This document shows positions 62,112-64,000 of a DNA stretch of 64,000 nt, one piece after another (within the stretch, counting starts at the first letter, position 1; the number at the start of each line of letters is the position of its first letter). Origin of the DNA: Sarcina sp034439435 (lineage in GTDB: Bacteria; Bacillota; Clostridia; Clostridiales; Clostridiaceae); assembly GCF_034439435.1 (NCBI RefSeq), contig NZ_JAPCKJ010000001.1, positions 62,001-126,000 of the forward strand, written 5' to 3'. The notes beneath the pieces were generated by a model. The model was not told where the DNA came from. It did no database searches and saw nothing but the letters and a program-made list of their open reading frames with translations. The translations under genes and the position numbers were made by a program.

Positions 62112-63077
62112 TTACTCTTGATTATTAAATAGTCCGGCTCCCTTTATTATTTCCTGCTCAGCAAAAAGACTTGTAACAGCTTGGTTATAATCAATTATTT
62201 TCTGAGCTTTTTTTATCTTCTTAGCATATTTTTTGTTATTGGAGAACATATAAATCATATATCCCCATAATTCTTTCATTCTAAACATTGCATTTCTATC
62301 TTCATTAAATACTTCTTTATATTTATTAAAAATTTCATCATGAAATTCTTTTAAAATCCTTTTATCTATGAACTTATCATCCTTTATCTCATTCATCAAC
62401 CCAGGATTAGCTAAAACTCCTCTTCCTAGCATTATTTTATTAACTTCAGGAAAGATTTCAATTAATTTATTATTATCTTCTACAGTAAAAATATCACCAT
62501 TATAACAAATCGGATTCTTACTTAAAGAGATTGCATCCTTAAATACCTCTAAATTAGGTTTATTTCCATAGAAGTCCTGTCTTGTTCTAGGATGAATAAT
62601 AAGTTCTTCCATAGGATACTTATTATAAATTTTAATAAGCTCATAAAACTCTTCTGGCTTGTCCATTCCTAATCTAGTTTTTATGGAAAGCTTCATATCA
62701 TCTATTTTAAATATCTCTTTTAAAAACTTGTCTAGTTCATCTCTATGAGCTAAAAATCCTGATCCTCTTTTCTTACCAACAACAGTTCCAGAAGGACATC
62801 CTAAATTCAAATTAATTTCATTATAACCTAATTGTTGTAACTTTCTAGCAGTATTAATAAAACCTTCTGAATCATTAGTAAGTATTTGAGGAACTATATT
62901 CATTCCTGTATTATTTTCAGGTAAAACATCTCTTAGCTCCTTAGTTTTAAGACTTTTGCTGCTATTTGGAACAACAAAAGGTGCAAAATATTTATCAATA
63001 CCTCCAAAAAACTTTTCATAAGAATTTCTATATATAAATCCAGTAATACCTTCCATTGGTGCTAAATAATACTTCAT
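62112..63077 (-). CDS. dus: tRNA-dihydrouridine synthase
   Basis: A 321-aa FMN TIM-barrel protein. MKYYLAPMEGITGFIYRN is the Dus start motif, NLNLGCPSGTVVGKKRGSGFL carries the catalytic Cys and surrounding motif, and IHPRTRQDFYGNKP and ICYNGDIFTVED are phosphate-binding segments. It reduces uridine to dihydrouridine in the tRNA D-loop. A second Dus is usual in clostridia, so the position specificity (DusB/DusC type) cannot be told. Confidence 0.92.
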   Translation of the reverse strand: MKYYLAPMEGITGFIYRNSYEKFFGGIDKYFAPFVVPNSSKSLKTKELRDVLPENNTGMNIVPQILTNDSEGFINTARKLQQLGYNEINLNLGCPSGTVVGKKRGSGFLAHRDELDKFLKEIFKIDDMKLSIKTRLGMDKPEEFYELIKIYNKYPMEELIIHPRTRQDFYGNKPNLEVFKDAISLSKNPICYNGDIFTVEDNNKLIEIFPEVNKIMLGRGVLANPGLMNEIKDDKFIDKRILKEFHDEIFNKYKEVFNEDRNAMFRMKELWGYMIYMFSNNKKYAKKIKKAQKIIDYNQAVTSLFAEQEIIKGAGLFNNQE

Positions 63078-63188
63078 TTGTTTACTCCTTTTTTAAAAGA
63101 TTCTAAAAAATATTATATCAGCCTTTCTTTCTTTTATCTACTTAACTATATAAAACTAATTTTTTATACAAAAAATTTATTTAATTAA

Positions 63189-64000
63189 CTAAGTTCTTTG
63201 TACTCTACAAATTAAGTCATCAGTATCTCTTATGTAAAATTCTTTTATTAAAAATACACCTATTATTATAGTAGCGCCAATATCTGCTACTGGTTGTGAA
63301 ACCCACACTCCATTTAATCCGTATACTCTGGGTAGTATAAGTATAGTAGGTATAAATATTATAACTTGTCTTAATAAACTTAATATAACTGACTTCTTAA
63401 CATTTCCTATAGACTGGAAATATACCGCTCCCAATATTGAAATTCCTAAGGTTGGCAAAGTAAAAGAGTATATTTTTAGTCCATTAATTGCTATATTTAT
63501 TAGCTTATTATCCTTTGTAAATATATTAATAAACGTCATTGGAAATATTCTAATAAGTATAAATCCTATAGTTAAAATAATTGTTGCTAATATTATAGTC
63601 ATGAACAATGTCTTTTTGGCACGATTATATTCCTTTGCTCCATAATTATATGCTACTATGGTTTGCATCCCTTGACTCAATCCAAAAACGGGCATCAAAA
63701 ATACTAAGTATATAGAGGTTATCGAAGTCATTGCTCCTATTGCCAAATCTCCACCATAGTTTTTTAACACTCTATTTGTTATTAAATGTATAAATCCTGA
63801 TGCAAGCTCCATGAAAAATGGAGTTAAAGCAATTAATATTATTAATTTTAAAATTTTCTTATTTAATATGGTGTCTTTAACTTTTAACTTTAAATTAGAT
63901 TTTCCTAATGTAAAATAATATACTGCCCAAAGAAAAACTATTAATTGACAAATTATAGTGCCTAAAGCAGCGCCTTTTATACCCATATTAAATAAAAATA
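63189..64000 (-). CDS. MATE-family efflux transporter, C-terminal part (cut by window edge)
   Basis: At least 269 residues of a MATE exporter. About eight hydrophobic segments are visible, with MATE-like motifs GLSQGMQTIVAYNYGAKEYNRAKK and IGNVKKSVILSLLRQ. The frame is open through base 64000 (FLF before NMGIKGAALG), and NMGIKGAAL is normally mid-protein, so the true start is outside the window. It exports drugs or organic cations using Na+ or H+. The nearest relatives are MepA/DinF-type. Confidence 0.88.
   Translation of the reverse strand, partial: FLFNMGIKGAALGTIICQLIVFLWAVYYFTLGKSNLKLKVKDTILNKKILKLIILIALTPFFMELASGFIHLITNRVLKNYGGDLAIGAMTSITSIYLVFLMPVFGLSQGMQTIVAYNYGAKEYNRAKKTLFMTIILATIILTIGFILIRIFPMTFINIFTKDNKLINIAINGLKIYSFTLPTLGISILGAVYFQSIGNVKKSVILSLLRQVIIFIPTILILPRVYGLNGVWVSQPVADIGATIIIGVFLIKEFYIRDTDDLICRVQRT

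Noticed and set aside
1..64000. VirR boxes (paired CCAGTT..CAC type) upstream of the secreted enzymes
   Set aside because: No paired copies were seen in the promoters of the three glycosidase genes; a single CCCAGTTTT at ~17453 is inside dptH.

Overview
The window is AT-rich DNA from a strictly anaerobic low-GC Firmicute. The gene content points to Clostridium perfringens or a very close relative: an [FeFe] hydrogenase, large secreted glycosidases with dockerin, FIVAR, F5/8C and FN3 modules, adenine deaminase, a tandem-SH3 protein and Ltp-repeat proteins. The species call is inference from content. I saw no rRNA, tRNA, CRISPR array or transposase gene.

Left flank (1-6100): the 5' part of an [FeFe] hydrogenase gene, a divergent 900-aa Cys-peptidase/SH3-repeat protein without a signal peptide, a HIRAN protein with a J-domain-like coiled-coil protein, a ydbC (PC4-like) gene killed by an in-frame TAG, and a possible remnant of an older gene just before the defence island.

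Defence island (about 6.1-27.5 kb): a complete DNA phosphorothioation system. The modification operon dndB-C-D-E-A is on the + strand and starts just after a TTACGTACGTAA palindrome. Facing it on the - strand is the restriction operon dptF-dptG-dptH. Downstream of dptH on the same strand is a two-gene unit, a second DGQHR (DndB-like) protein and a 696-aa protein with an R-x4-H motif typical of HEPN RNases. I do not recognise this pair as a standard Dnd part, and it is my best candidate for an undescribed component. Next come two small membrane/coiled-coil proteins and an orphan cytidine-deaminase-like protein with a decayed partial second copy 3 kb further on.

Middle (27.5-34 kb): a roughly 310-bp inverted-repeat element, a zinc-ribbon/Ltp-repeat membrane protein, an old-yellow-enzyme type Fe-S flavoprotein, a GreA-type factor and a transaldolase-family protein.

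Glycan foraging and transport (34-52 kb): divergent secreted glycosidases (a clan GH-D enzyme of 1583 aa and a GH123-like enzyme of 1091 aa) that share a near-identical C-terminal FN3 module; a second copy of the inverted-repeat element; an OpuC-type osmoprotectant ABC transporter with permease and binding protein fused; a DUF434-like protein; a small anchored protein; and a secreted GH2 beta-galactosidase-type enzyme with a C-terminal dockerin. The glycosidases would act outside the cell on host glycans.

Right flank (52-64 kb): a small Sm-like basic protein, a decayed NPCBM-like fragment, an amidohydrolase, adenine deaminase and an upstream four-gene PotABCD-like ABC transporter operon, a FliB-like Cys-cluster protein, a tRNA-dihydrouridine synthase and a truncated MATE exporter. 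Coupling of the transporter with adenine deaminase suggests purine-related uptake and catabolism.
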